DNA of 64,000 nucleotides, taken from Kluyvera cryocrescens NBRC 102467 (GTDB taxonomy: Bacteria > Pseudomonadota > Gammaproteobacteria > Enterobacterales > Enterobacteriaceae). Shown in pieces: positions 8,222-16,963 of the stretch (positions are counted from its first letter, which is position 1; every line of letters starts with the position of its first letter). Position numbers and translations under genes: made by a program. Below the pieces are notes generated by a model. It made no database searches and had not been told where the DNA came from. It saw nothing but the letters and a program-made list of their open reading frames with translations. The stretch covers positions 124,001-188,000 of the forward strand of contig NZ_BCTM01000007.1 in the NCBI RefSeq assembly GCF_001571285.1. The letters run 5' to 3'.

Positions 8222-9796
8222 ATGTACAGCAAATATACCCGCAAAGCCGATCGTAAAAATTATGCCCTGGTGGGCATGGTTTTTTTGGGCTCGCTCGCTC
8301 TGGCGCTCTGGGTGACGTTTCATATTGCCGAGCGGCAGTTGAACGTGCAGATTGCGCATCAGGCGATTCCTATTCGCTATGCTATTGATAACCTGATAGA
8401 TGAAACATATCGGGTTGCCAGCGAGTCGGAAGGCTGGGCGGGTAAGCCCTGTAATCGACAGCAGGAAAACCGTCTGAACACCTTACCGGCGCGCGAGTTG
8501 CGTATGCTGGTGGTGAGTTTGCTCGATGATCATCGTATCTATTGCTCCTCATTGCTGGACAATAAAGGCGCGGAAATCGATCCCCGGAGTTTTAGCGCAC
8601 AAGGGATTAAGATTGATGACTCCGTCGCTTCTGCTGGGATCCCCGCTTTTTCACTCTATCGTCGTTTTGCTCACGGCGGCATCCTGGTTTCTGCGGATTT
8701 ACGCTATCTCAGGGGAATTATGGGGATCACCAATCAGGACGAGCGGTTCGCCCTGGTGGTGCATAACGATATCCTGACGCAAAACGGCATCCTGAAAGGC
8801 CGTGCGGCGCAAAAAGGCAAAGCGGAATATCCGCAGCGGATCAGCGCCGGGCTGTACTCATTGGTATGGCGCGAGCCTTCCGCCAATGAGATTTGGTATG
8901 AGATTGTGGATTCCTGGCCCTATTGGTTAGTTATCATCGTGATGCCGCTGCTGCTGACGGCGCTGGTTTGGTCGCTGCTGACGCGCCGCCGTTCGCTGTA
9001 TCAGTACCTGGTGAATGCGGTGCATGACGATCGCATTATTCCGTACTATCAACCCATTATCTGCGCACACAGCAATCGTGTGATTGGCGCAGAGATTCTG
9101 GCACGCTGGGAACATCCGGAAATCGGTTTTGTGCCGCCGGATATTTTTATTCCCGTGGCGGAGAAAACGCAGACCATTGGCCTGATGACGGAAAACCTGC
9201 TGAAGCGGGTGATCGCCGATTGCCAGAGTTCGGACAATCCCCTGCCGGAAGGGTTTATCTTTAATGTGAATATCAGCCACAGCCACCTGTCATCAAGCGA
9301 TTTCAATGCTTTTGTCGGTGAGTTTGGCGCGCGTTTTCAGGCGTTGAGGCAGCGACTGACCTTCGAGTTTACCGAAAATGAGCAAATCGATCTGAATGGC
9401 GACATTCTGGAGAAGGTCAGGATTATCCGCGAGAACGGTATTGCGATCTCGCTGGATGATTTTGGCACCGGTTTTTCTAATCTCTCCTGGATAGCCAGCC
9501 TGAATCCCGACAGCATCAAAATAGATCGGATGTTTATTAATCAGATTTCGCCGGATGCTTCGACGCCGCTGATTAACTGCGTTATTGATATGGCCAAGCA
9601 GATGGGGATCCAGACGGTGGCGGAAGGCGTCGAGCATGAGTATCAGGTGAGCTGGTTGCGTGAAAATGATATTGATTATTTTCAGGGGTATTTCTATTCC
9701 AAACCCCTCACGTTCAGTGCATTTGTCGACTATTTTCGCCAGGACATTATGACTCAGCACCTCCGGTTTCCGAGCGACACTTCTTTACAGCACTAA
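8222..9796 (+). CDS. CSS-motif cyclic-di-GMP phosphodiesterase
   Basis: Inner-membrane enzyme predicted to hydrolyse c-di-GMP to pGpG. The 524 aa protein has an N-terminal helix (about residues 16-36), a periplasmic CSS-motif sensor domain with Tyr-Cys108-Ser-Ser, a second helix (about 236-256) and a cytoplasmic EAL domain. Key catalytic segments are complete: GAEILARWEH (Glu291), NVNISHSHL, FEFTENE, SLDDFGTGFSNL, IKIDRMF and VAEGVEHEYQ. CSS-EAL enzymes such as E. coli PdeB/PdeC are redox-controlled through the periplasmic cysteines and DsbA/DsbB. An ScsD-like thioredoxin follows directly, which fits a redox link. Confidence 0.9.
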   Translation: MYSKYTRKADRKNYALVGMVFLGSLALALWVTFHIAERQLNVQIAHQAIPIRYAIDNLIDETYRVASESEGWAGKPCNRQQENRLNTLPARELRMLVVSLLDDHRIYCSSLLDNKGAEIDPRSFSAQGIKIDDSVASAGIPAFSLYRRFAHGGILVSADLRYLRGIMGITNQDERFALVVHNDILTQNGILKGRAAQKGKAEYPQRISAGLYSLVWREPSANEIWYEIVDSWPYWLVIIVMPLLLTALVWSLLTRRRSLYQYLVNAVHDDRIIPYYQPIICAHSNRVIGAEILARWEHPEIGFVPPDIFIPVAEKTQTIGLMTENLLKRVIADCQSSDNPLPEGFIFNVNISHSHLSSSDFNAFVGEFGARFQALRQRLTFEFTENEQIDLNGDILEKVRIIRENGIAISLDDFGTGFSNLSWIASLNPDSIKIDRMFINQISPDASTPLINCVIDMAKQMGIQTVAEGVEHEYQVSWLRENDIDYFQGYFYSKPLTFSAFVDYFRQDIMTQHLRFPSDTSLQH

Positions 9797-9842
9797 TGCT
9801 GCCGGCTCGTTAAGATAAGCCTCGTCATGATACGAGGTGAAC

Positions 9843-10367
9843 ATGCGCAAATTTTTCAATCGGCAGCGGGCGCTACGCTGGCTGCGTGAAGGGGTGATCC
9901 TATTGGTCATCGGTGCGGCAATCGTCTGGGCGGTGGATAAATACCGTCAGCCTGCATTGCCGGACACCTTCTCTGGGACGGTGATGTCGACCATTGATGG
10001 CCGGGCGGTGGATTTTGCTGCCCTCAGCGAACAAAAACCGCTGCTGGTGTACGTTTGGGCGACCTGGTGCAACGTCTGCCGCTTTACCTCACCGTCGGTG
10101 AACAAGCTCGCCGAGCAGGGCGGCAATGTGGTGAGCATTGCGATGCGCTCCGGCGATGACCGGCGGTTAGCGCAGTGGATGCATAAAAAAGATCTGACGA
10201 TGCCGGTGATTAACGACCCGCGCGGCGAGTTGGCTCAGCGCTGGCAGGTGAGCGTGACGCCGACGCTGGTGGTGATTGATAAAGGCCAACCGGTTAGCGC
10301 CACCACCGGCTGGACCAGCTATTGGGGCATGAAGCTGCGCCTGTGGTGGGCTGGCATCACGGCATAG
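9843..10367 (+). CDS. scsD: ScsD/TlpA-like membrane-anchored thioredoxin
   Basis: Protein disulfide oxidoreductase facing the periplasm. ATG 9843 is preferred over GTG 9837 because ACGAGG at 9832-9837 gives a ribosome site five bases away. The 174 aa protein has one N-terminal helix (about residues 16-33) and a thioredoxin domain with active site WATWCNVCRF and the cis-Pro segment SVTPTLVVI. ScsD in Salmonella is part of the scsABCD copper-tolerance operon; the other scs genes are absent here, so the symbol is tentative. Its place after a CSS-motif phosphodiesterase suggests it could act on periplasmic cysteines of that enzyme; this is speculative. Confidence 0.78.
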   Translation: MRKFFNRQRALRWLREGVILLVIGAAIVWAVDKYRQPALPDTFSGTVMSTIDGRAVDFAALSEQKPLLVYVWATWCNVCRFTSPSVNKLAEQGGNVVSIAMRSGDDRRLAQWMHKKDLTMPVINDPRGELAQRWQVSVTPTLVVIDKGQPVSATTGWTSYWGMKLRLWWAGITA

Positions 10368-10493
10368 CCACATTATTGCTTTCCTGATAACAGTCTATTG
10401 CTATTTATACCATTTATGTAATCAGTCCCCGGTCGTATCCTTCTTCGCATCACGTTGCTACTGGCAACGCCTCATTCAAAACAGGATACGACC

Positions 10494-10706
10494 ATGAAAA
10501 CCCTTACCGCGATTTTTGCTGCTTCCTTTCTTACCGTTGCTGCCTTTAGCGCTTCAGCGCAAAGCGTCACGGCTTCCGGCTCCACGCTGGACTCCGCCGA
10601 AGCGGCGATTGCTCAGAAAGCGAAAAAGATGAATGCCTCCGAATACAAAATCACCAGCGCACGCATGGGCAACACCGTGACCATGAGTGCAGAACTGTAT
10701 AAATAA
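10494..10706 (+). CDS. Small DUF1471 (YhcN/BhsA/McbA-type) periplasmic protein
   Basis: A 70-residue exported protein with a signal peptide ending Ala-Phe-Ser-Ala-Ser-Ala and a mature part beginning QSVTASGSTLDSAE. Mature-domain features such as DSAEAAIAQKAKKMNASEYKI and MSAELYK are typical of the DUF1471 family, whose members respond to stress and influence biofilm formation. The start at 10494 follows an AGGA ribosome site; an upstream in-frame ATG at 10455 would spoil the signal peptide. The next gene begins 17 bases later on the same strand. No cysteine or catalytic motif is present. Confidence 0.8.
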   Translation: MKTLTAIFAASFLTVAAFSASAQSVTASGSTLDSAEAAIAQKAKKMNASEYKITSARMGNTVTMSAELYK

Positions 10707-10723
10707 GCGCGAGGGAAAACAGT

Positions 10724-11824
10724 ATGTTATTCGATAAATATGATCTGAATGCGCTGTCGCTGACTAACCGCATAGTGATGCCGCCGATGACGCGCTCTCG
10801 CGCAGGTTCCGGCGATGTGGCCACCGATATGATGGCCGAATACTACGCACAGCGCGCCAGCGCAGGGCTTATCATCAGCGAAGGTACCCAAATCAGCCAG
10901 CAGGGACAGGGCTACGCCTGGACCCCGGGCATGTACTCCGACGCCCAGGTGGCGGGCTGGAAGAAAGTCACCGATGCCGTGCATCAGGCCGGGGGCAAAA
11001 TTTTTGCTCAGCTGTGGCACGTAGGGCGCGTTTCGCACCACGTGCTCCAGCCTAACGGCGGGACACCGGTTTCCTCTTCCGCGATTCAGGCGGAGGGCGT
11101 GAAGGTGTTTGTGGACGTCGAGGGCCGCGGTCCGGAAAACGGCGTCGGCGAGATGATGCAGCACGATATGCCGCGTGCGCTGCGGACGGATGAAATTCCA
11201 GCTATCGTCAACGACTATGCTCAGGCGGCGCGTAACGCTATCGCTGCGGGTTTTGACGGTATTGAGCTGCACGGCGCCAACGGTTACCTGATTAACCAGT
11301 TTATTGACTCTCAGGCGAATCTGCGCGACGACGAATACGGCGGTTCGCTGCACAATCGTCTGCGCTTTATGCGTGAGGTGGTCGCGGCGGTTTCAGCCGC
11401 GATTGGTAAAGAGCGCGTGGGCATTCGCCTGGCGCCGCTGACCACCCTGATGGGCTCTCGTGACGATACGCCGGAGGCCACTTATCTGGCAGCCGCCAGC
11501 GTGCTGAGTGAGATGGGCATTGCCTATATCCATATCGCCGAAGCCGACTGGGAAGACGCACCGGTCATGCCGGCGGCGTTTAAAGAAGCGCTGCGGATTA
11601 TCTTCCACGGCACGCTGATTTATTCCGGGAAATACACCAAAGCCCGCGCGGAAGAGGCGTTGGCGAAAGGCTGGGCGGATTTGATTGGTTTTGGTCGTCC
11701 GTTTATCGCCAACCCGGATCTGCCGTATCGCCTGGAACACGATCTGCCGCTGAATGCGCCGGTGAAAGAGCAGTTCTTTGGCGGCGGGAAAGCGGGGTAT
11801 GTCGATTACCCGGCAGCGCGCTAA
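10724..11824 (+). CDS. Old yellow enzyme family NADH:flavin oxidoreductase (NemA-like)
   Basis: FMN-dependent ene-reductase, a soluble TIM barrel that reduces activated alkenes, N-ethylmaleimide or nitro compounds. The 366 aa protein begins LTNRIVMPPMTRSRA, has GKIFAQLWHVGR, and carries the substrate pair His183/Asn186 in ELHGANGYLINQFID followed by DDEYGGSLHNRLRF. Near the end, GFGRPFIANPDLP is the phosphate-binding part. Length equals E. coli NemA (365), but no nemR repressor is adjacent; the nearest regulator is a LysR gene on the other strand. Physiological substrate unknown. Confidence 0.88.
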   Translation: MLFDKYDLNALSLTNRIVMPPMTRSRAGSGDVATDMMAEYYAQRASAGLIISEGTQISQQGQGYAWTPGMYSDAQVAGWKKVTDAVHQAGGKIFAQLWHVGRVSHHVLQPNGGTPVSSSAIQAEGVKVFVDVEGRGPENGVGEMMQHDMPRALRTDEIPAIVNDYAQAARNAIAAGFDGIELHGANGYLINQFIDSQANLRDDEYGGSLHNRLRFMREVVAAVSAAIGKERVGIRLAPLTTLMGSRDDTPEATYLAAASVLSEMGIAYIHIAEADWEDAPVMPAAFKEALRIIFHGTLIYSGKYTKARAEEALAKGWADLIGFGRPFIANPDLPYRLEHDLPLNAPVKEQFFGGGKAGYVDYPAAR

Positions 11825-11831
11825 GGGCTGA

Positions 11832-11854
11832 CCCCTCTCCTCTCAGGGGAGGGG
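11832..11854. repeat. GC-rich intergenic hairpin after the OYE gene
   Basis: A 9-bp stem (CCCCTCTCC pairing with GGGGAGGGG, one G-T pair) with a five-base loop, eight bases after the OYE stop. There is no T-run, so it resembles the CCCTCTCC-type palindromes also found after yicI more than a canonical terminator. It may still attenuate convergent transcription from the LysR gene. Confidence 0.5.
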
Positions 11855-11945
11855 CAACGCCCCTGCCACTCCGGCAGATTATCGTCGGTATCCAGCGCTC
11901 GCGCCGCCAATCAATCGGTTACTCTCGCTTTGCAGAATAGTTTTT

Positions 11946-12866
11946 CTACGTCGCGGTGCTTTCCGCCAGCACGTCGGCGATAAACCAGTCGTGGAAGGTT
12001 CGCACTTCCGGACGCATCACCGTGTTCTGCGGCGTGACGAGATAATACGACCAGCTCAGCGGCCAGCGGTGGAGAGGATGAAGCTGGATAAGCTGGCCGG
12101 TCTCAATCAACGCGTTGACCAGCGCGTGGCGCACGATGGCGACGCCGCGCCCGCTGAGGGCTGCGAGGATCACCGCTGAAGTGGAGTTGATGTGCAGCCC
12201 GCTCTCTTTGGCCACCGGTGCGCCGAGCGCGTTTAATACGGACTCCCAATCTGGGAAATTGGCGCCTGGATGCGGGGTGTCGTCGTGAATAAGCTTTTGC
12301 TGGCAGAGCCACTCGGCACAGCCAATTTTTTCTGGCGGCACCAGCCGTGGGCTACAGACCAGCACCGCTTCTTCATCCATCAGCCAGGTTTTATCCACCC
12401 CCGGCCAATCGCCTTTGCCGCAGCGCACGCCAATGTCCGCTTCGCCGTGGGCGACATCCATCAGTTTTTCCGTGACGTTAAGACGCAGGTCGATGGCTTC
12501 ATACGCTTCTGAAAAGCGGTTTAGCCGCGCCATCAGCCAGTTCATCATCAGCACCTGCGAGGCGGTCACCACCACCACCGAACGCGCCCGTCGGCCGCGC
12601 AGTTTATTCAGCCCCAGCTCCAGCTTATCCAGCCCTTGGGTAATATCCTGCAGGGCGTCCTGCGCCTCGCTGACCAGCGTCAGGCGCTCTTTTCCGGAGC
12701 GTGCGCGGTGCAGCAGCGGGTGCCCGACCCAATCTTCCAGCGCTCGTACCAACTGGCCGACGGCGGCGGGCGTGACGCCCAATTCCTGCGCCGCACCGGT
12801 AAAACTACCGTGGCGGGCGGTGGCTTCAAAGGCGTGAAGCCATTTCAACCGGTTTAACGAACGCAT
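11946..12866 (-). CDS. LysR-family transcriptional regulator (GcvA-like)
   Basis: Cytoplasmic DNA-binding regulator of 306 aa. The N-terminal winged helix-turn-helix is clear (LHAFEATARHGSFTGAAQELGVTPAAVGQLVRALE), followed by a linker helix and a periplasmic-binding-protein-like effector domain (about residues 95-300). The ending with HDWFIADVLAE is typical of the GcvA/AmpR subgroup. It is co-oriented with the fimbrial operon upstream of it and convergent with the OYE gene; LysR genes are usually divergent from targets, so no target is evident. The effector is unknown. Confidence 0.85.
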   Translation of the reverse strand: MRSLNRLKWLHAFEATARHGSFTGAAQELGVTPAAVGQLVRALEDWVGHPLLHRARSGKERLTLVSEAQDALQDITQGLDKLELGLNKLRGRRARSVVVVTASQVLMMNWLMARLNRFSEAYEAIDLRLNVTEKLMDVAHGEADIGVRCGKGDWPGVDKTWLMDEEAVLVCSPRLVPPEKIGCAEWLCQQKLIHDDTPHPGANFPDWESVLNALGAPVAKESGLHINSTSAVILAALSGRGVAIVRHALVNALIETGQLIQLHPLHRWPLSWSYYLVTPQNTVMRPEVRTFHDWFIADVLAESTAT

Positions 12867-12924
12867 TCTGAGTCCTTAACGGGTGATGATGGCTGTCAGT
12901 ATACGTTACCGGTAAAGATTTTCT

Positions 12925-13896
12925 TTAGTAGGTCACGTTGATGGTGACGGTATCGGTGTAGTCATCCGGGCGGTAATTGGCGCTCGGCGCCACGACGTAT
13001 ACCGTACGGTTAACCGCAAGTCCGGTACCCGTACCTGCGACGCTATTGGCGGTTAGACTTCCCCACGGTGTGCCACCAACTCCGGCTGTGGAGTTGAGCT
13101 GATAGGGAACAAGGTCGGTATTGGTGGCCGAATTGCTCTTACTTTTCATGACTCCGCTGCCGGCGGTATTGCTATTTGATGGTGAGAGACCCACGGTGTA
13201 AGGGGTTGTGTTGGTACAGGTCATCGTAAAGAAGTTGTTGCCCGTGATGTTGGTACGGGTGTGGGGTACCGACCCGAGCGTGACGTTGTTGGTGGCGTTG
13301 ACGTTGCATTGTTTGTTGATGGTCGCCATCACGGTAAAACTCAGCGTTTGCAGCTGAGTGTTGCTACAACTATTCGGAGGGGCAAGCGCGGCGCTGTTGA
13401 TCGTGACATAGGCTGTTGCAGCTGCGTAGCTGTCGGTATAGCTTCCGGGTGGCGCAGTGGCTTGTCCACCGGTAAGGATACCGACAAGGGTCAAACTGCC
13501 GCTGACGGATGTGATATCCAGTAGGTTGATATTCACCATTGGGAAAGTACCATTGCCCGCGCCCTGGTTACCCCAAACGACGTTTGTACCACTAGTGTTC
13601 TTGTAATAGAGCTGGTAATTCAGCGACCCGCCAGTAGTGGTCATCTTGCGGGTGGCAATCGTGTTGCCTCCCGGTGCACCAAGGTTGAAACACAAAGTGT
13701 ATCCGCCTAGCAGGTCGCCCAGCACTTTCGTGCAGGTGTAGTTAAAGGTGACAGAGGTGGTGACATCGGAGGGCGAAAAAGGATTGACCGTAGCGAAAGC
13801 AACATTTGGGACGGCGCTGATCGTACAGTTCACGGCGTAGCTTTTCATCGGGAAAAAGCAGATCCCTGCCAGTAAAATCAGGACTCTTAGCCACAT
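12925..13896 (-). CDS. Spore coat U-domain fimbrial tip protein (CsuE-like)
   Basis: Secreted 323 aa protein with a signal peptide (about residues 1-21) and two spore coat protein U domains: one N-terminal (CTISAVPNVAFATVNPFSP...) and one C-terminal (CNVNATNNVTLGSV...YRPDDYTDTVTINVTY). Two-domain SCPU proteins at the end of archaic chaperone-usher operons are tip adhesins such as CsuE of Acinetobacter. The C-terminal domain is close in sequence to the one-domain pilin at the head of this operon (shared TPYTVGL.PSNSNT and YTDTVT segments), as expected for donor-strand-compatible subunits. It is 12 bases downstream of the usher. Confidence 0.82.
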   Translation of the reverse strand: MWLRVLILLAGICFFPMKSYAVNCTISAVPNVAFATVNPFSPSDVTTSVTFNYTCTKVLGDLLGGYTLCFNLGAPGGNTIATRKMTTTGGSLNYQLYYKNTSGTNVVWGNQGAGNGTFPMVNINLLDITSVSGSLTLVGILTGGQATAPPGSYTDSYAAATAYVTINSAALAPPNSCSNTQLQTLSFTVMATINKQCNVNATNNVTLGSVPHTRTNITGNNFFTMTCTNTTPYTVGLSPSNSNTAGSGVMKSKSNSATNTDLVPYQLNSTAGVGGTPWGSLTANSVAGTGTGLAVNRTVYVVAPSANYRPDDYTDTVTINVTY

Positions 13897-13908
13897 AATG
13901 CTTGCTCC

Positions 13909-16287
13909 TTATTGGCAGGTTAATGGCCCAATTTGCGGGATATCGCGCGCGGCTTTCGGGTAGTCGAACTGAACAGAACACGCGCCAGCGCTGGTGGAGA
14001 CCCGCAGTGAGTTGTGATCGTCCAGAGTGTCGAAATACACCATGCCGTCAAAGCCGACCATGGCGGGTGCGCCGTGCGAACCATTGAGCACGGCGCTGGA
14101 GCCTTCAGGAATCACATCGCCGTGAACGTTTTTCAGGATGATCAGCGCTGAACGCACCGGCTTGACGGTAAAATTAACCAGCGTGCCGGATCGGTCTGCG
14201 GGGATCGCCACCGCGTTAACCGGATCGATCCGCATGTTGGCGGGAAGATCCAACGGATTAATGCTGATCTCATTGTTTTGATAGCTGTTGAGATTGGTGA
14301 CCAGCAGCATGCCCTTGCCGTCGCTGGTGCCGATCGGGTTGTTTTGCAGGATAATTGGCACGTCGGGAATACCGTCGGTGGAGACCACGGCGAAGCCGTT
14401 GTTGATGGTCTGCGCGGCAAACACGCTGCCGCCCATCATCACCAGCGAACCGTCAGCGCCCGCATATGCCGATTGATTATTTTGCTGACGGCTGTAGCCA
14501 CCATAGACCTTGCCATAGCGTCCCAGATACCCCAGTTCTCCCTGACCATTCTGCTGAGAATCCTGACGGCTCAGCGCCATATTCCAGCCCCAGCCGCCAT
14601 CTGACGGCTGCGATTTGCTGGCGTTCAGCGTATAGATCATCTCATCATTGCTGCGCTGCACGGTGCTGCTGGCGCTGATATTGTTATCCATCGAAATGCT
14701 CAGCATCAGATACATACTGCGATCGCGGCTGTCATCAATGTTCTGGTTCAGCCCGGCGTTGAGATAGACCCTTTCCGTCAACGATTTATACCAGTTGGCG
14801 TTGGTATAGCGCTGGGTGGAGTCGCCCGGATTGCGGAACTGCAGATAGCCTAGGCTAAAGTTGCCGAGCGCTTCGGTGCTGTAGCCGATGACGGTGCTTT
14901 GATTCAGCGAGGGCGGCGCCTGACCGTAGCGGGTGGCGACGTCGTGGTAGTCGTTTACCGTGGCGATGGTAGTGGTGCTGAAGCTAAAGCGGTTGCTGTT
15001 CCAGCGATAGCCGATGCTGTAGAGAAAACCGTTTTTCCCTGCGTCGGCGCTGGCCGCCAGCGCGGTAGAAATCGTGCCGCTGGTGCCGCCGGGGATCCAA
15101 TCGCTGCTGAATCCCAGATTGACCAGACTCTCGGTGGCTTCGCCGTGCGCGCCCGCGGTAAAGCTATTGCTAAAGCCGCGTCGCCACGTGCCGCTAAAGG
15201 CCGGGGTACTGGCATAGTCGAAGGATTCATAGCCGTAATTATTGCGCACCACGCCCACTTCAGCCGACCACTCGGTCAGCCCGCTGCGCAACAGCGATTG
15301 GTCGTTATAGAAGGAAAAACTCTGCACCGTGGTTTTGCCCAGCGCATCGGTCATCGTCACCTGAGCGTTACCCGCCCCGTTGATGGTGGGCAGAGTATTA
15401 ATTTCAAAGTTGCCCGCCGGAACATCACCGTTGTAATACTTCACCCCGTTCATATACAGCTCAACGCTGGAGGGCAGGGTGGCCGAGCCGAAGAATGAGG
15501 GCAGGGGCGTGGTGGGCGTGTACGGCTGGAGGTTGTAGTCGGTGCCGATTTGCAGACCGGCAATACGGGTTGGACGCGACCAGTTTAGCGAGCTGGTCAG
15601 CGTGTCGCCGACGTTGACGGCCAGCACTTGGTCGGGGAACGAGGAACGCCAGCTGGTATCTAGCCGAGTCAGGCCATTATTGAGGCCGTAGCCGTCATTT
15701 TCGCCGATGTAGCGCGCAATTTGTGTCGAACTCAGTACGCCCAGCGAACTGAACGCCCGTAGCTCGGAATAGGCGCTGGCGCTGTTGCGCGAATCTTCTT
15801 CCTGCGAGGCGTAGAGATCGTAATTCAGCACCAGCCCGCGTGAGCTGGTGGCTTCCGGGCTGACGATATTCTGCTGGTTAAGCTGCGTGGTCGCCATATC
15901 CAGCGCGGAGAGCGGTGCCGTGAGCGCCAGGCTTTGTAAGCTGGCGTCATATTTAATCTCAAGCTGCGGGATATCGTTCAGACACACCGGGTCCGGCGTC
16001 TGTACGGGGACCCGGATACCGATTCTGCGCAGGCTCTCGGCGCTGGCGTAGAGTTTGTTGTTCTCATAGCCAAATCGCGCCAGCCCGATGGGGTTCTGGT
16101 TCAGGGTGACATCAAGATAGAGTTCGGTGCCCGTCAGCGGTTTACTATCGGCAATGACCTCATCCTGCGGGGAAGTTGTCTCTTTCATTTCCGCAGACGT
16201 GCTCCTTGCTATAAATAACACGTTGAAAAACATCAAAATTAATACACGGATTTGCACGCTATAGCGTTTGTACCGTTTTTTTGCCAT
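13909..16287 (-). CDS. Outer-membrane usher protein, archaic (Csu-type) family
   Basis: Outer-membrane beta-barrel that assembles and secretes fimbrial subunits. The 792 aa protein has a signal segment (about residues 12-32), an N-terminal chaperone-binding domain (LYLDVTLNQNP), a long barrel rich in alternating Tyr/Ser/Asn strands, a plug segment, and C-terminal carboxy domains (GMLLVTNLNSYQNNEISINPLDLP ... VYFDTLDD). Its start overlaps the chaperone 3' end by 29 bases. Size and gene order match ushers of the CsuD/sigma-fimbria group. Confidence 0.88.
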   Translation of the reverse strand: MAKKRYKRYSVQIRVLILMFFNVLFIARSTSAEMKETTSPQDEVIADSKPLTGTELYLDVTLNQNPIGLARFGYENNKLYASAESLRRIGIRVPVQTPDPVCLNDIPQLEIKYDASLQSLALTAPLSALDMATTQLNQQNIVSPEATSSRGLVLNYDLYASQEEDSRNSASAYSELRAFSSLGVLSSTQIARYIGENDGYGLNNGLTRLDTSWRSSFPDQVLAVNVGDTLTSSLNWSRPTRIAGLQIGTDYNLQPYTPTTPLPSFFGSATLPSSVELYMNGVKYYNGDVPAGNFEINTLPTINGAGNAQVTMTDALGKTTVQSFSFYNDQSLLRSGLTEWSAEVGVVRNNYGYESFDYASTPAFSGTWRRGFSNSFTAGAHGEATESLVNLGFSSDWIPGGTSGTISTALAASADAGKNGFLYSIGYRWNSNRFSFSTTTIATVNDYHDVATRYGQAPPSLNQSTVIGYSTEALGNFSLGYLQFRNPGDSTQRYTNANWYKSLTERVYLNAGLNQNIDDSRDRSMYLMLSISMDNNISASSTVQRSNDEMIYTLNASKSQPSDGGWGWNMALSRQDSQQNGQGELGYLGRYGKVYGGYSRQQNNQSAYAGADGSLVMMGGSVFAAQTINNGFAVVSTDGIPDVPIILQNNPIGTSDGKGMLLVTNLNSYQNNEISINPLDLPANMRIDPVNAVAIPADRSGTLVNFTVKPVRSALIILKNVHGDVIPEGSSAVLNGSHGAPAMVGFDGMVYFDTLDDHNSLRVSTSAGACSVQFDYPKAARDIPQIGPLTCQ

Positions 16288-16945
16288 TGACCATAGCTTC
16301 TAACTTTTCTCCCTGACCCGTGCTCGCCGGGAGCGGCCAGCGCATCGTTGCACCCGGCAACACGTAGCCTAATAACCCGGGGGTAATATTTCTCCGGCTG
16401 CCTGATGCCGTGATGATATTGACTTCAGAAAGTTGGGCATGGCCATCTCCCTGATTACTCACCTCGAGCCAGGCGCGGCCATCGCTGTGCTGAATTTGCC
16501 ACTGCAATTTGGCATAGGTGTCGGTGACGCCCGGCGGCTGGATAAAGACGGGGACGGAATAATGCAGGACAAACTGCAGGTTATTTTTTTTCGCGGCTGT
16601 TTGCGGGAGTTCGTTAATCGATAGGCGATAGGCATCTTCCACTTTCGCCGGAGACCCGGTGCGGATCACGCGAATAAGCTGCTTACCGCCGGGCGGTATC
16701 GTCAGCATCGGCGGGCTGATCACCAGCCCCTGCGAGGCGGCCAACTGGTCTTTGTAGCTGCTTTGACTCCAGCGAAAAACGCGCACCTGCGCGTTGATTG
16801 GGTTATCGCCCGAGTTGCTGAGCCAGATGCCTTCCGCACGCTGGGTTTGTTCTAAGGTCAGGGTCACCGGGGTGACCTGCAATCCACTGGCAGCGGCATA
16901 GCCACTAAAAAGCAGACCAATAAGCGCACTTTTTTTCCCGTTCAT
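16259..16945 (-). CDS. Periplasmic fimbrial chaperone (PapD fold, Csu-type)
   Basis: A 228 aa periplasmic immunoglobulin-like chaperone that caps pilin subunits before they reach the usher. It has a signal peptide (about residues 1-20), the N-terminal domain motif LTLEQTQRAEGIWLSNSG, the conserved subunit-binding region PPGGKQLIRVIR, and YRLSINELP before a second Ig domain. In archaic systems a single chaperone serves all subunits, which fits this compact cluster. It lies between the pilin and the usher, 18 bases after the pilin. Confidence 0.86.
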   Translation of the reverse strand: MNGKKSALIGLLFSGYAAASGLQVTPVTLTLEQTQRAEGIWLSNSGDNPINAQVRVFRWSQSSYKDQLAASQGLVISPPMLTIPPGGKQLIRVIRTGSPAKVEDAYRLSINELPQTAAKKNNLQFVLHYSVPVFIQPPGVTDTYAKLQWQIQHSDGRAWLEVSNQGDGHAQLSEVNIITASGSRRNITPGLLGYVLPGATMRWPLPASTGQGEKLEAMVNGKKTVQTL

Positions 16946-16963
16946 ATACCTTCCCTGAATGCA

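Noticed and set aside
11832-11854. Strong intrinsic terminator after the OYE gene
   Set aside because: Good stem but no T-run on either strand; listed as a repeat-like hairpin instead.
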